From contig CM057347.1 in NCBI GenBank assembly GCA_030015575.1, positions 410,844,248-410,908,247 on the forward strand: a DNA stretch of 64,000 nucleotides, in the 5' to 3' direction. Under the pieces are notes generated by a model. It worked only from the letters and a program-made list of their open reading frames with translations. It was not told where the DNA came from and searched no databases. The stretch is from Agapanthus africanus. Lineage: Eukaryota > Streptophyta > Magnoliopsida > Asparagales > Amaryllidaceae. Positions 34,580 to 46,782 of the stretch are shown here, piece after piece (the first letter of the stretch is position 1; every line of letters starts with the position of its first letter). Both the position numbers and the translations under genes were made by a program.

Positions 34580-36110
34580 TGTGTTTCCCATTCGTGTTTA
34601 TGTGATTCGTATCAGAGATTGGGATTCTTCTGTCAATTTGATGCTTCTCGATATGTTTGACTTCGAAGTTCTTCTAAGCATGGTTTGGTTAGTCACGTGT
34701 TATGCATTCGTGGACGGCCGTAAGAAGGCAGTCGGATTTAATTTTCCGGATGAGCCAGTTCTTGTTTGTTTTCAGGGAGACCGTAGCGTCGTCTTTCCCA
34801 GTTTGATTTCTTCTTTTCGCGCTAGTCAGCTTTTGAGAAAAGGATGTCAGGAATTCTTAGCGTATGTTTGTGATGTTAGAGCCGCAGAGGTCTCGTTGGA
34901 CCAGATCCCGTTTATGAAGAAATTTCAAGATGTTTTCCTGACGAGTTACTTGGTTTATCGTCAGAGCGCGATATTGTGTTCTGCTTTGACTTGATTCCCA
35001 ACACGGAGCCTTTTTCTATACCGCCATATTGGATGGACCCGGCGGAGCTTAAAGAACTGAAGGATCAGTTGCAATATTTGTTGGATAAAGAGCTTGTTCG
35101 TCCGAGTGCATCACTTTGTGAAGCTCCTGTTCTGTTCGTCAAGAAGAAAGACGGCATTTGTATTTGTGCATCGATTTTTGTCAGTTGAATCGGGTTACCG
35201 TGTGGAACAGATATCCCTTACCTTGTACTGAAGATTTGTTCGATTAGCTCCAGGGTGCGGGACATTTCTCGAAGATTTACTTGTGATCAGGTTACCATTA
35301 GTTGCGGGTTCAAGAGGATGATATTCCGAAAATTGCTTTTCACACACGTTATGGGCGTTATGAGTTCTTGGGGATGTCGTTCGAGCTCACCAATGCCCCA
35401 ACAGCGTTTATGGACTTGTTGAACCATATATTCAGGCCGTTCTTGATCAGTCTATCATCGTGTTCATTGAGGACACTTTATTACACTTTTGGAGCCGAGT
35501 GGAGTCTAGGCAGTAATTGAGGATTTTGTTGCAAACTTTGAGGGAGCGCCAGCTATTCACTCAATTATCCAAGTGTGTTTTCTGGTTGGATAGCGTTGAT
35601 TTCTTGGGTCACGTAGTTACGAGAGATGGTAAGTATGGAACCGAAGAAGATTGATGTTGTTCAACACTGGCCTAAACCCGTATCAGTGACTGGGGTTCAC
35701 AGCATTTTGGGTTTGGACGGATACTATTGATATTTCGTACATGATTTTTTTCGCATTTAACTGCAATGTTGACCGGGTTGACCCGGAAGGGAGTTTCTTT
35801 TCATTGGACTAAGGTATGCGAACAGAGCTTTCAACAGTTGAAGACTCATTTGATTACGGAGCCAGTATTACTTTTGCCTTAAGGATCAGGCGGTTTTGTT
35901 TTTTGTTTTCTTGCGATGCTTCTCAGAAGTCGAAGAAGCACAAGCAGAACTATTCCACGCATGACTTAGAAATGGCTGCGGTGGTTTTTACATTTAAGAT
36001 TTTCAGACACTACTTATACAGCGAGTCGTGCCAGATATTCACGGACCAAAAGAGTTTAAAGTACATTTTTTCAGCAGCAAGATCTGAATTTGAGACAGTA
36101 TAGATGGATG
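34580..36110 (+). pseudogene. Protease-RT-RNase H relics of element D
   Basis: Readable segments in order are FNFPDEPVLVCFQGDRSVVF and SLDQIPFMKKFQDVF (protease-RT junction), DPAELKELKDQLQYLLDKEL and APVLFVKKKDG (RT start). Then come [24 protein letters not shown]-type RT and [17 protein letters not shown] with [11 protein letters not shown] (RNase H). All are typical of Tekay/Del chromoviruses. Many breaks. Confidence 0.75.
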
Positions 36111-36539
36111 GAGCTAGTGAAAGATTATGACTGCGAGATTCTTTATCATCCGGGTAAGGCGAATGTTATGGCAGATGCTTGAGTCGGAGGCCCGGAGATA
36201 GCTTTTCTTTGAGCACAGTTCAGAGACAGTCGATGGCAGATTGCTAGATACTATATGATAGCAGAGTACAGTTCGAGTTTAGGTCGACCGGGGGACAACT
36301 TGTCCGTGTCCGTGCACATCCACGGTTATTTGAACATATCTATGAGGCATAGTCCGATGACGTTCGTTTATCAGAGATCTTGGAGCAGGTTCGACAGGGC
36401 AGAGATTTAGAGTTCGTGATTGACGATCAGGGAATACTATGAATTAGGACTTGACTATATGTACCAGATTCCGAGGGATTAAGACGCGGGATCTTAGATG
36501 AGGCGCATCAGTCAGTATATAGTGTTCATCTAGTTTCAA

Positions 36540-37500
36540 CCAAGATGTATTATGATTTGAGAGAAGTCTACTGGTGTGAAGGGATGAAGAGAGATGTCAC
36601 AGATTTTGTTTCGGGATGCTGACTTGTCAGCAAGCCAAGGCTGAGCATCAGAGGCCAGTAGGAGAATTGCAACCTTTGCCTATTCCGGAGTGGAAATGGG
36701 AGCGGATTTCTATGGATTGTATAGTAGGTCTACCTAGGACCAGTCAAGAGTATGACTTTATTTGGGTGATCGTAGATCGATTGACGAAGGCAGCTTACTT
36801 TCTGCTAGTAAGGACCATTTTCGGATTCGTTCAGTATGCTCGGATATATGTTGATGAGATTGTGTGACTACATGGAGTTCCGACTTGTATTGTGTCCGAC
36901 AGAGGCACCCAATTCACCGGCCGACTACTGTAGAAACATTAAGAGACTTTGGACACCCGATTGAGTTTCAGTGCAGTTTTCTATCCGCAGACCGACGGTC
37001 GATCAGAGTGGACCTTTCAAACTCGTGAGGACATGCTCCGAGCTTGCGTCCTAGATTTCGTGGAAGTTGGGATAGCCACTTGCCCTTGATAGAGTTTTCC
37101 TAATAACAGCTTCCAGGAGACGATTCAGATGTCACCTTTCGAGGCGTTATATGGGAGAAGATGTTAATCGCTAGTTTGTTGGACAGAGCTCAATGACAGT
37201 AGTATTTGGGGCCACAAGTTGTGCAGGAGACGATCGAAAAGATTCAATTGATTTGGGATAGGATGAGAGCGGCATAGAGCAGGCAGAAATTTTATGCAGA
37301 CCGACGTCGGCATAGACTTGAGTTCGTCGTTGTAGATCATGTTTTCTTGAAGATTTCTCCCATGAAGAGCGTGTTGAGATTCGGAAAGAAGGGAAGCTTG
37401 GTCTCAGATATGTAGGTTCTTTGACGTGGCCCGAACGGCGAAAAAGGTCATGTGGGAAGACAAGGACGAGATGCGGAAGAAATATTCCCATCTCTTCGAG
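36540..37500 (+). pseudogene. Integrase relic of element D
   Basis: LTCQQAKAEHQRPVGELQPL, WKWERISMDCIVGLPRT and FIWVIVDRLTKAAYF are the zinc-binding end and catalytic core start of chromovirus integrase. Tail sequence continues to the polypurine tract. I cannot confirm a chromodomain. Many breaks. Confidence 0.7.
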
Positions 37501-37555
37501 GGTACGCGTAGCTAGATTTTAAATTCGGAGACCGAATTTCTTTAAGGGGGGAGAC

Positions 37556-40406
37556 TGTAACATTTTGAAAATCGTTTAGGAGTATTTTTCGATAATCGGT
37601 AATATAATACGTGTTTTCCGTAAAAACCAAGATATAATTATTTTTCAATATAGACTTAAATATACCTATTCTAGCTATGAAATTGTTAGTATTTGGTATT
37701 TAATTGGTCACTTATAAATTGCAAGTTTGCTTAAATATTTTCCTTAATTAATTATTTTTAATATTATTTTAAGCTTTCACTAATACATTTAATTAGTGTT
37801 AATTACAAATGAGAATGGGTTAATTAGACAATTGTGAACCATGATGCAATTTAATTACAAGCTTATAATATGTTCTCTTTTTCTCAAGTAGTCTTCATAG
37901 TTCTAGAGAAGTCTAGGATCAATTAGAAAATCAAATAAATAAGAAATAATTAAAGAGATAAGATGTTAAGGTGTTGATGTGAGTATGGGGGTATGGTTAC
38001 CTCTCTTTTCCTCACTCACCCACTCACAAACCCTTTTCTTTTTGTGGCCGAAACTTGAGCAACCATTCTCCTCTCTCTTCTCCAATTCTCCATCTCATTT
38101 CCCACTTAAAAAAAATTAGTAGAAAAGAAATCCAACAAGGAAAGTAATAAACAAAGTAGTGGACTTGTTGACTTGAGTTCGGAAAGATGCTTCTACACTC
38201 ACCCACACACACTTCACTCTCTATCTCTCTCCTCATTTTTCTGGCCGAGCCTAGGCTGCCCCCTTCCCAAATTTCCCCCACTTCATTTCCACTTCAAAAA
38301 TCTCCAAAAATCCATCAAAAATCAATACAAAACCTCACCAATTCTTCATTTAACCCTTACCCATTATTCCTTTTTCAATCTAGTATGGATCTTGGTGCAA
38401 GAAACCATTTTTGGAGGCCATGATTTTGCAAGTGAGATCTACAAATCTTTGAGGTATAAATCCTATCACTATGTTTAATTTGTTGCTAAATTACTTTAAA
38501 TCAACTTAATTAGATATCTAAATGGTTCTAATTGCAAGTTTTGAAATTTCAAGGGAGGGTTTTGAATTAATGTTAGGGTTTTTCATCACTTGATCTTGTT
38601 GCAATGTGTGGTTTCACATCTTAAGACATGCAAAAATCTAAACTAGTTGCTAGTTTGCTAATTATTACTTTAAAATTGTCCAAATTATATAAATTTACAA
38701 ACTAGATTTTTAGGATTAATGTAAAGAGGTAAGACTAAATTTTAGTAAATATTGGTATGACCTAATTAAGATATTAAGTGAGCTATGTGGCCGTTAGAAT
38801 TGCTAAAACATCTAGATTAGTATTAAAATGGTTAATGGTTGCTTACTAGGTTTTGGAATAAATCAATTTGAATTAAATTTGAGGTTTTGATGGTTTGCTA
38901 CCTATTTCATATAATATTTAGTGTGTTGTGAACGCACGATTGGTGCGATTGGGTTTTAGGTTTGGGGTTTGCCACGTATAGCGACCCTAGTTGTGGTTTG
39001 TGGCGTTGTTGCGAGTGTGTTTTGTGCACCAAGTGCGTGCGCGTTTAGTTAGTGCGTGTGGTTGACTTGTATTGTTTGTGTCCATGACTATTTATATATT
39101 TATTCTCTTATTTACTTATGTACGTTTCTAGGATCGGGTGCAGAGACGTCGGATGTGGCGCGGAAATGGCGGAGCTGAAATAGGATCAGATTAGCCGAGG
39201 CATCCTGGTGAGTAGATGTACACATCTACGGGTGAATCGTCTGGATTGCGCGAGGCGCCCGATAGTCAGGATTTCTAGTAGTGCTTGTATTTATATGCGT
39301 AGTCTCCTAATTAGTCATCTCATTGCATTGCATCATCATGGATATATATGATATTATCTCATAAGACACTTGCACTATTACCATTGGTTCATGTCGCACG
39401 TGCACTATTCATGCATACACACACGCCTTTGGTAATTGCTATGTCACGAACACTATAGAACTAACTTAGAATAGGTATCTGTGCATTGCATCATATATGA
39501 TCTGTAGACTTGTACTTGTATAGTCAGTTCATCAGGATGGATATGCAGGATTGTTTCATACCTCATTGCATCATGGTTCATGCATAGCTTCTAGCCGTAC
39601 TTCATATGGTATATACTATCGTATCATAGACATCCATCATCACCGACATGTTTACATATTGTGATTTTTCTCGAGAATTTCAGTATTTATGAGATTTATG
39701 GATTTTGGGGAAACCGCAAGGATTTTATAAACCTATTATCATTTTAAAGTAGAAATTATGGTTTTCTCATGATAAGATGTGCGCGGCGTCCACCATGTGT
39801 TTTCTAGGTTCTTGAGCGGTATCATATACCCGATTCGAGGAGGGGGATGCACCGTCTGCAGGTACATGGTGGACCCGGTGCGGTACCTCGGGACAAGAAG
39901 ATCGCACAGATGGCTTTGAGCCCGGCAGGGAAGCACTACCGACCGGTTATTTTGACGCGGCGGATATCCGGAGGATACCGACATAGTCGTGTGATTGATG
40001 ATATGGGTCGATCCGGACTGACGGAGACCTAGATATTGAGACATTGAGATATTGAGATATTGAGACATTGAGATATTGAGACATTGAGATATTGTGATTA
40101 TATTTTGTGTAGATACTTGACACGGATTTTCAGTTGATTTCATTGACGATACTTCAGTTATCACGCAGAGGTTTTTCTAAGATAAGAACAAAGATTTTCT
40201 CATACTAGACTTGTTCAGGTTTCGTTTTGATTATGCATTCATATTAGTACATCGTATCATATCGATATGCGTAGGTTGAGACGCATTTGCGTGCATGCTT
40301 ACAATAGCCTTATTAGATGTTACTTACTACTCACGAGTTTGTAACTCACCTCCGTTGTGCCACAGTATCTTGAGGTCCGACCCGTCAGCACAGTAGCGGC
40401 GGGCGT
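37556..40406 (+). repeat. 3' LTR of element D, portion before B
   Basis: It aligns with the 5' LTR from its first base (TGTAACATTTTG) up to ..cagtagcggcgggcgt, where element B is inserted. The remainder is 53191-53776. Confidence 0.92.
40031..40094. repeat. Microsatellite YATTGAGA in LTR of D
   Basis: About eight units of an 8-base repeat. The 5' LTR (about 32470-32505) has only about four, so unit number changed after insertion. Confidence 0.8.
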
Positions 40407-41853
40407 TGATTGGTAGATAGATTTTCTGCGTGCGTGCGCTTTTAAAAGATAAATCAAAGAATAGTTAACCGCAATCAAGAACGGCGTCGCTTGGTAGCTA
40501 GTCAGTTGAGTACGGGTCGGTTCACAGGGATTTTGTGTATTTTCTAGTTGTTCGAACGAGTTAATTCCAATTGTGGTAGGATTGATTATCAATAAAAACT
40601 AAGGTTGATTTAAATTAGGATTAAAACCTTGCTAGGGTTAGGTTTAGATTAAGTTGGGAAATTCAATATTTCTCACTGTTTTCTATGCCCTAATTAAGAT
40701 CTATTTAGGTGTTATGGTAATAATTAACAAAGGGGATTAGTACGATCGGAAAGAAACTAGGTTTCTTCCTCTAGGTCCTTGTCCGTTCTTTCTTAACTCT
40801 TACCCTAAACTCCATGGAAAACATACACAACCAGTCTTTAACTATGGTATCACCGCTACCTCGTGGGATAGGGTGCCGTAGTGAGCGGTGTGTGTATGAA
40901 TGCATAGAGTCCTATTAAAATGTATGACGGGCAAGAAAGGGGTGAGAGATTTTCATCTCTCAAACCTTTCCCATTTCTAACCCTAACAAGTGAGGAACTA
41001 CTCACTCATTAGGGAATTGATAAAAAGTGACATTTTTTTGTTTGTTTTTAATAACCTAATTATCTAAACTACGGCAATTAAAAAAAATTTATACTAGGGC
41101 AGATGAATAAAATTTATACTAGGGCAGAAAAGAAAATTAAACTAAGGCATAGAAAAGAAAGACTTACTTTTTATTTGATGCACTCTTCAAACATTACAAG
41201 AATTAAAATTCTGAATTTAGGAATTAAAAAGAGGCATAAGAAGAGGCATGCTCTAAAAAGAGCTTTAGGGTTCCTATTTATAGTTTATAGAAATCCTAGG
41301 GTTTACATCCGATCCTTATCTACATTTACAAAACTACCCTGAGAAGCCTGGTCAACGCACCGCCACCCACCGACAACTTCCACCGACACGTGCTTAGCAC
41401 GGCCGTGGATCCGTGGCCATATGCCCTGTTTGGCCGCGGATCCGCGGCCATATAGTGGGGTCTTTGGCTGAAAACTTCTGGGATGCTTCCTGTTGCATTT
41501 TACTTCTGGTTTCTTCACTTGGTTTCTCAGAATGTCTTCTATTATCTTCCAGTGCAGAATGTTGTGGACTTTTACCGTTCGCTTCGTGTTGAAGTCTTGA
41601 ATCTTTGCGCTGCCTTTGTATTTTGTGAAATTGTTCATTGATCTTCGTTTGTTCTTCAAACTGTATGCATGATAAAGATTCTCTATTTGTTGGTCGAAGT
41701 CTCACTTTTGTAGCGTCTTTTCATCATTTTCACTGTTTTGTTCCGAGAACCTGTAACCCGCAACTATGTAGCTGATATGGATCAAAAGCACCTATTTATT
41801 TGTAAAATGAATAAGAATGGGGAATATATTAATGCAAAATTATGATGTGAACA
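40407..41853 (-). repeat. 3' LTR of element B
   Basis: This LTR is 1447 bases, with the GC palindrome module at 41401-41449 and a TATA-like TATAAATA on the minus strand at 41275-41282. It adjoins the polypurine tract at 41854-41872. Confidence 0.95.
41401..41449. repeat. Paired GC palindrome module, LTR of B
   Basis: GGCCGTGGATCCGTGGCC (41401) and the perfect palindrome GGCCGCGGATCCGCGGCC (41432), spaced by atatgccctgttt. The other LTR has the same pair at 52740-52787. Confidence 0.9.
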
Positions 41854-43330
41854 AATACCCCCAAACTTATCTTTTACTCGTCCTCGAGCAAAACTAGTTT
41901 ATTCTCGAAAAAAACTAACCTCACTTTCGCAGGGAAACGCGATTGCACTGAGCTCGTGCAACAAGCCGTTAAACCTCTAGGTCTCCCTAGTAGGAGAAGT
42001 GTTGTCTCCTGAGGGTTTTCAGTGGATACTACCCACAAAATCCTATCAATTCGGCGTATTGACTTTCATTTTTCAATTCGGTTTTCTTGCAAGAAATTCT
42101 ATTATCTTCAACTCAGAAATTATCAATCCGTATTTTTCACGCTTCCTTATCATTTAACTTAAGATTATATATGTTTTGTAAATTTACTTAGCTTTTAGCA
42201 TCTTTTGAGTTTTCTTTCTAAGGTTCCATCTCAACTTAGGAATTTTTATCATCTCTACTAAAGATATAAGTCCTATTTTTCATTCCTATCTCCCATCCAA
42301 ACCCCAATCATATACCCCTACGTGTGTGTATGTATCACCCCTACACTTGGAAATTCAATTCAAGCTCTTATACTCTTGTCCATCGTCCAAAGTACTTTTA
42401 ATTGGTGAATTTTTATATGAAATTGCTCACACATCTTTCATGCGACCATTAATACTTCTTGAGGTACTAACGACCGATTACAAAATGTGTTTGCACATTA
42501 AGACGTAATTCCTCGTCTTGTAACACCTAAGGCTTTAGCAGTGACTCCCAAACCAGTTGGTCTAAGGCACTAGGTGATAAAGCACCCTCGCTATATATTT
42601 TTTTATTTTACACAGCCTTAAGTAATTACAAAACCAGTGTTCATTTTTTTATCTCTTTATTCACACTTGTATTTTTATTTTATTTTCCTTCATACTAAGG
42701 ACTTTAGACAAGACATTTCAAGGTCTCCTCTACTATTCCAAGTTTAAAAGTTCGTGTTTGTGCAAGTTGTAGGGTATATATTTTCAAAATTTAGACTTAA
42801 GCTTAGGGATTATTTTTCAGACTTACACTTTAATAAAAATTTCAATACTCTTCCTTTATTTTGATTTAGCCCAAGAAGTGAACTCAAAATTTGCCTATTT
42901 CTAAGTAAACTACAAAGACATATTTTCTACCGTTAAATTTTAAGAAAGGTTATTTTTAGGGGTTTTTTAATTTATTAAGTTTAGGATCTAGTTTTCCCTA
43001 ACTAGTTAACCGTCTTGTCAAACTCAAGTCAATTATGGCCAAAATTGAATTTTTCAATTTTTATAATTTTAAAAATTTTCCAGTTTTTATTTGATTTTTA
43101 TATTTTTATATTTTTTTTTTCATTTTTTTTCAATTTTTATGATTTTTCTATAAAGATGCAATGCAGAATTTAAACATGCAAAAGAAAAAATATATACAAA
43201 AATTTTATAAAAAAGATATGCAATGCAAATGATAACTATTTACAACCACCACCTCCCCCAAACTCACCACAAGCAGCGCCCTCACTGCTCGGCCCCACGC
43301 CGCGTCCTTGAGCGTGATCGGGAACGCTCC
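41854..43330 (-). other. 3' untranslated region of element B
   Basis: It is non-coding. It holds two blocks conserved with element A (41923-42056 and about 42340-42830), and a T-rich low-complexity run at about 43060-43150. Confidence 0.7.
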
Positions 43331-43333
43331 TCC

Positions 43334-44290
43334 CTAGTAGAGCAGGGTTCTGATCTCCTGCTCTACTTCAGTCAACCGCCGATCATGTTCCCTAGCTATT
43401 CCCTTCAACTCATCAATACCCCTAACAGCTCTTCTCATTAAATTTGCATGCTCTAAGGGGGTGAGTTCTCCTTTGCTCGCAGTCGAGCTGGAGCTAGGTG
43501 TTCTTGCGGGCACGTGCTTTGCCGGTTCAGTTCTTGACCAAACATCCGTCAAGCGTGTATAGGATGTAGAAACGTCCTCAATGAGAGGCCTGACGGGTAT
43601 GCCTCCAAGTATGTAAAATTCAAACTCCTCCATGGGGAGGAAATAGCGACACAGTTGTGTCACAAGCATGGGGCAAGGGTGGTTTGCGGCTCTTTTGCCC
43701 GCACCAATTGAGTTCAGTAAAACTGTGCACATGTCGAATCGAGAGTTCTTTGTCATGAGTGTGTGCACGATATGAAGTGAGGGTGTGAAAAATGTGGTGT
43801 TGTGGGAACTCCAAAAAATATTGTTTTGTGCCTACCGGCACACAGTTAAAATATTGGCAAAAAGGGTTCTCGCTTGGATCCCCTTCCGCGGTTCTCTCGA
43901 GCAATCATTGCCCATTAAGGGCATGTAATCCTCAAACTGTAATGGTTGATCATGAACTGGTATCCTAGGGATTAAGGTGACTTCATGTATGAAGTCTCTA
44001 TCAATTATAAACTCTCTATCACCCCACTGTAATTTTATAAAGCCGTATTGGACGAGACAGCCGTCTTCCATGCACACGTAAAAATGAGTGACTAATTCCG
44101 GAAGGGCATAGGCGTTTGGATGATTATATATCAAAAAGTTCCAGCCCCTACGTGCTATTTCATTCGCAAAGTAACTCCCATACACAGCATGTGAAAAAAT
44201 GTGTGAAAAGTCACGCTCTAGTTGCATATTGGGTGCCATAAGATAAGCTACTGATCTACAGAAATTAAAAACAGAGAAGATTTTCAAAGA
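43334..44290 (-). pseudogene. 3' ORF of element B, plant-transposon-protein-like
   Basis: It sits where Athila elements carry the so-called envelope-like ORF. The pattern IARRGWNFLI..LPELVTHFYVC recalls the RGW..L(V)xxFY signature of the putative plant transposon protein family (PF20167, from memory), and not an envelope: I see no signal peptide or membrane segment. The C-terminal part has a Ser/Thr-rich stretch (TPSSSSTASKGE) and a helical, charged end (RRAVRGIDELKGIAREHDRR). About one or two breaks. Confidence 0.5.
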
Positions 44291-44309
44291 TTGAACCTCC
44301 TCTAAAATT

Positions 44310-44725
44310 TTCAGAGGGTGACGGCAGCGGAGCGCGGCGATTGTGCGGCGGGAAGCGCGTTTCGGCGGCGGATGCGCGGCTGAACGACGAGATCTCTCTG
44401 CACAACTTCGGCGACGGCTAGGGTTTGCTGTGGAGATTTTGTTTTAGGGTTATGAAAACAGGGGGGTTGTGGGTTATTTATATAGGGGGAAGTGTTGGCT
44501 ATTTGCAAATAAACCCCTCTAAAAAGAGGAAATTATTTGCAAATAAAAATTTTATTTTATTTATTTAATCTGGAAATTTACAAAAATACCAATTTTTTTA
44601 TTTTCAATTTTTTTTTATTTTTAATGTTATTTTGTATTTATAAAATTACAAATGATACATACCCCTAAACTTGTTTGAAACAATGTTTTGGTTAGATGAT
44701 CGAAAATTTGGGGGTAAATGGAGAA
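44310..44725 (-). other. Spacer between integrase and 3' ORF of B
   Basis: Non-coding. It contains a looser GC block at 44321-44380 (GCGGCGG and GCGCGG words), then AT-rich sequence. No splice sites were judged. Confidence 0.45.
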
Positions 44726-44728
44726 AGA

Positions 44729-45860
44729 TCAGTCAGTATAAATCGGCTCCTGCAAAAACAGGAGCTCCTCCGATGGGTCCGCAGTGAGGAACGGCTTAAG
44801 TCGATGTCCGTTTACTTTAAACAATGTACCGTCCTCCGGGTTTTCTAGATCTACCGCACCGTGCGGATATACGGTGCGTACCAAAAACGACCCTTTCCAT
44901 CTAGATTGGAGCTTGCCGGGATGGTAGTGTAACCGAGTGTCATAAAGTAAAACCTGTTGACCAGGTTTGAAAGTTTTGCGCATAAGGTGTTTGTCATGGA
45001 ATACCTTCGTTCGGTTTTTAACAATTACCGCATTTTCATAGGCCTCATCCCGCAGCTCATCCAATTCATTCAATTGCAGCTTTCTATTGCTGCCAGCACC
45101 TCCCATAGATAGGTTCAACTCTTTAATAGCCCAAAATACCTTGTGCTCAATTTCAACAAGAAGGTGGCAAGCCTTCTCATAAACAAGCCGGTATGGAGAT
45201 ATGCCAAGATCGGTCTTGTAGGCAGCACGGAATGCCCATAATGTATCAATCAATTTTGTTGACCAATCTTTACGGTTTTTGGAAACCGTTTTCTCCAAAA
45301 TTTGTTTAATCTCCCGATTCAAAACCTCGGCTTGCCAATAAGTTTGGGGATGATATGGTGTTGACAATTTGTGAGTAATGGAGTATTTGCACATTAAGGC
45401 CTCAAATGTCCTATTACAGAAGTGAGATCCATTATCACTTATAATCGCGCGAGGATGCCCAAACCGAGAAAAGATGTTTTCTTTAAGAAATCTAACGACA
45501 ATCTTGTTGTCATTCGTTCGGCTGGGCACAGCCTCGACCCATTTGGAAACATAGTCAACAGCCAGTAGAATGTACATGTTCCCAAGGGAATTGGGAAATG
45601 GTCCCATGAAGTCTATTCCCCAAATATCAAAAATATCAACAACCAAAATTGGTTGGAGCGGCATTTTATTTCTCCGCGATATCCGGCCCAAGTGTTGGCA
45701 CCGAGAGCATGTCTTGCAGTATTCGTATGCATCTTTAAAAAGTCGTGGCCAGTAGAAGCCACACTGCAAGATCTTTTCTGCTGTCTTCTTGGGGCCAAAA
45801 TGCCCGCCACACGCTTGACGTGGCAAAAAGACAGCACACTCTTAAACACATTTTCGGGGA
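44729..45860 (-). pseudogene. Integrase region of element B
   Basis: The zinc-binding end is visible ([11 protein letters not shown]), then the catalytic core: [26 protein letters not shown] and the glutamate region [13 protein letters not shown], matching the D,D-35-E integrase pattern. The C-terminal part ([29 protein letters not shown]) matches Athila integrases. Integrase inserts the cDNA into the host chromosome. It looks well preserved. Confidence 0.88.
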
Positions 45861-45959
45861 CACACCGACGAATGATTTGGTCGGAACAGTATTTAAAGAG
45901 ATACGGTTCATCCCAGTAAAAATGTTTTACTTGGGACAGGAATCGGAGTTTGTCCTGAT

Positions 45960-46775
45960 TCGACTAATCTTTTGGTATCAGTCCGGTGGCCAAGTAATTT
46001 ACTATATCAGCGAACCACGGTTTGCATGACACGGTTAAGAGTTGCTCATCGGAAAAAATATCTTTAATAGGAATTTTAAGTGTAGGCGAAGAAGGAAGTA
46101 GTGAAAGGTGGTCGGCAACTATGTTTTCACATCTTCTTTTGTCCCTTATGACAAGGTCAAACTCTTGTAACAAGAGGATCCAACGTATTAGCCGAGATTT
46201 AGCATCCTTCTTCACGAAAAGATGGCGAAGAGCTGAGTGGTCCGTGTAAACAATCACTGGAGAGCCGATTAAATAGGGCCGGAATTTTTCTAGTGCAAAC
46301 ACAACGGCTAAAAATTCTTTTTCTGTTGTTGTGTAATTCAATTGGGCCTCATTTAATGTTCGGCTAGCGTAATAAATTACGTGCGGCATCTTATTAATGT
46401 GCTGTCCGAGGACAGCACCAATGGCGAAATCAGATGCATCGCACATAATTTCAAAAAGATGCGTCCAGTCGGGAGATGAAAGAATGGTCGCAGAAATAAG
46501 TGAGTGTTTCAATGACTCGAACGCTTTCATGCAGGTTGAATCAAAATCAAAAGTGGTGTCCTTGGCCAATAAAAGAGTCAAGGGTCTAGCTATCTTGCTA
46601 AAATCCTTGATGAACCGTCTATAAAAACCGATATGGCCAAGGAAGGCTCGGATGTCTTTAACGCATTTAGGAGGAGGAAGATTGGAAATGACTTCAATCT
46701 TGGCTTTATCAACCTCAATGCCGTTTTGCAAGATGACATATCCTAAGACAATACCCTCTCGTACCATAAAATGAC
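45960..46775 (-). pseudogene. RT end and RNase H region of element B
   Basis: [20 protein letters not shown] marks the RT connection segment. The RNase H segments [38 protein letters not shown] and [12 protein letters not shown] hold the D, E and D residues of a Gypsy RNase H. It is continuous in order with the RT region upstream. Confidence 0.88.
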
Positions 46776-46782
46776 ATTTCTC

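Noticed and set aside
43060-43150. T-rich run as a retroposon poly(A) tail on the minus strand
   Set aside because: It is interrupted, lies within the Athila 3' region and has no target-site duplication or LINE or SINE body beside it.
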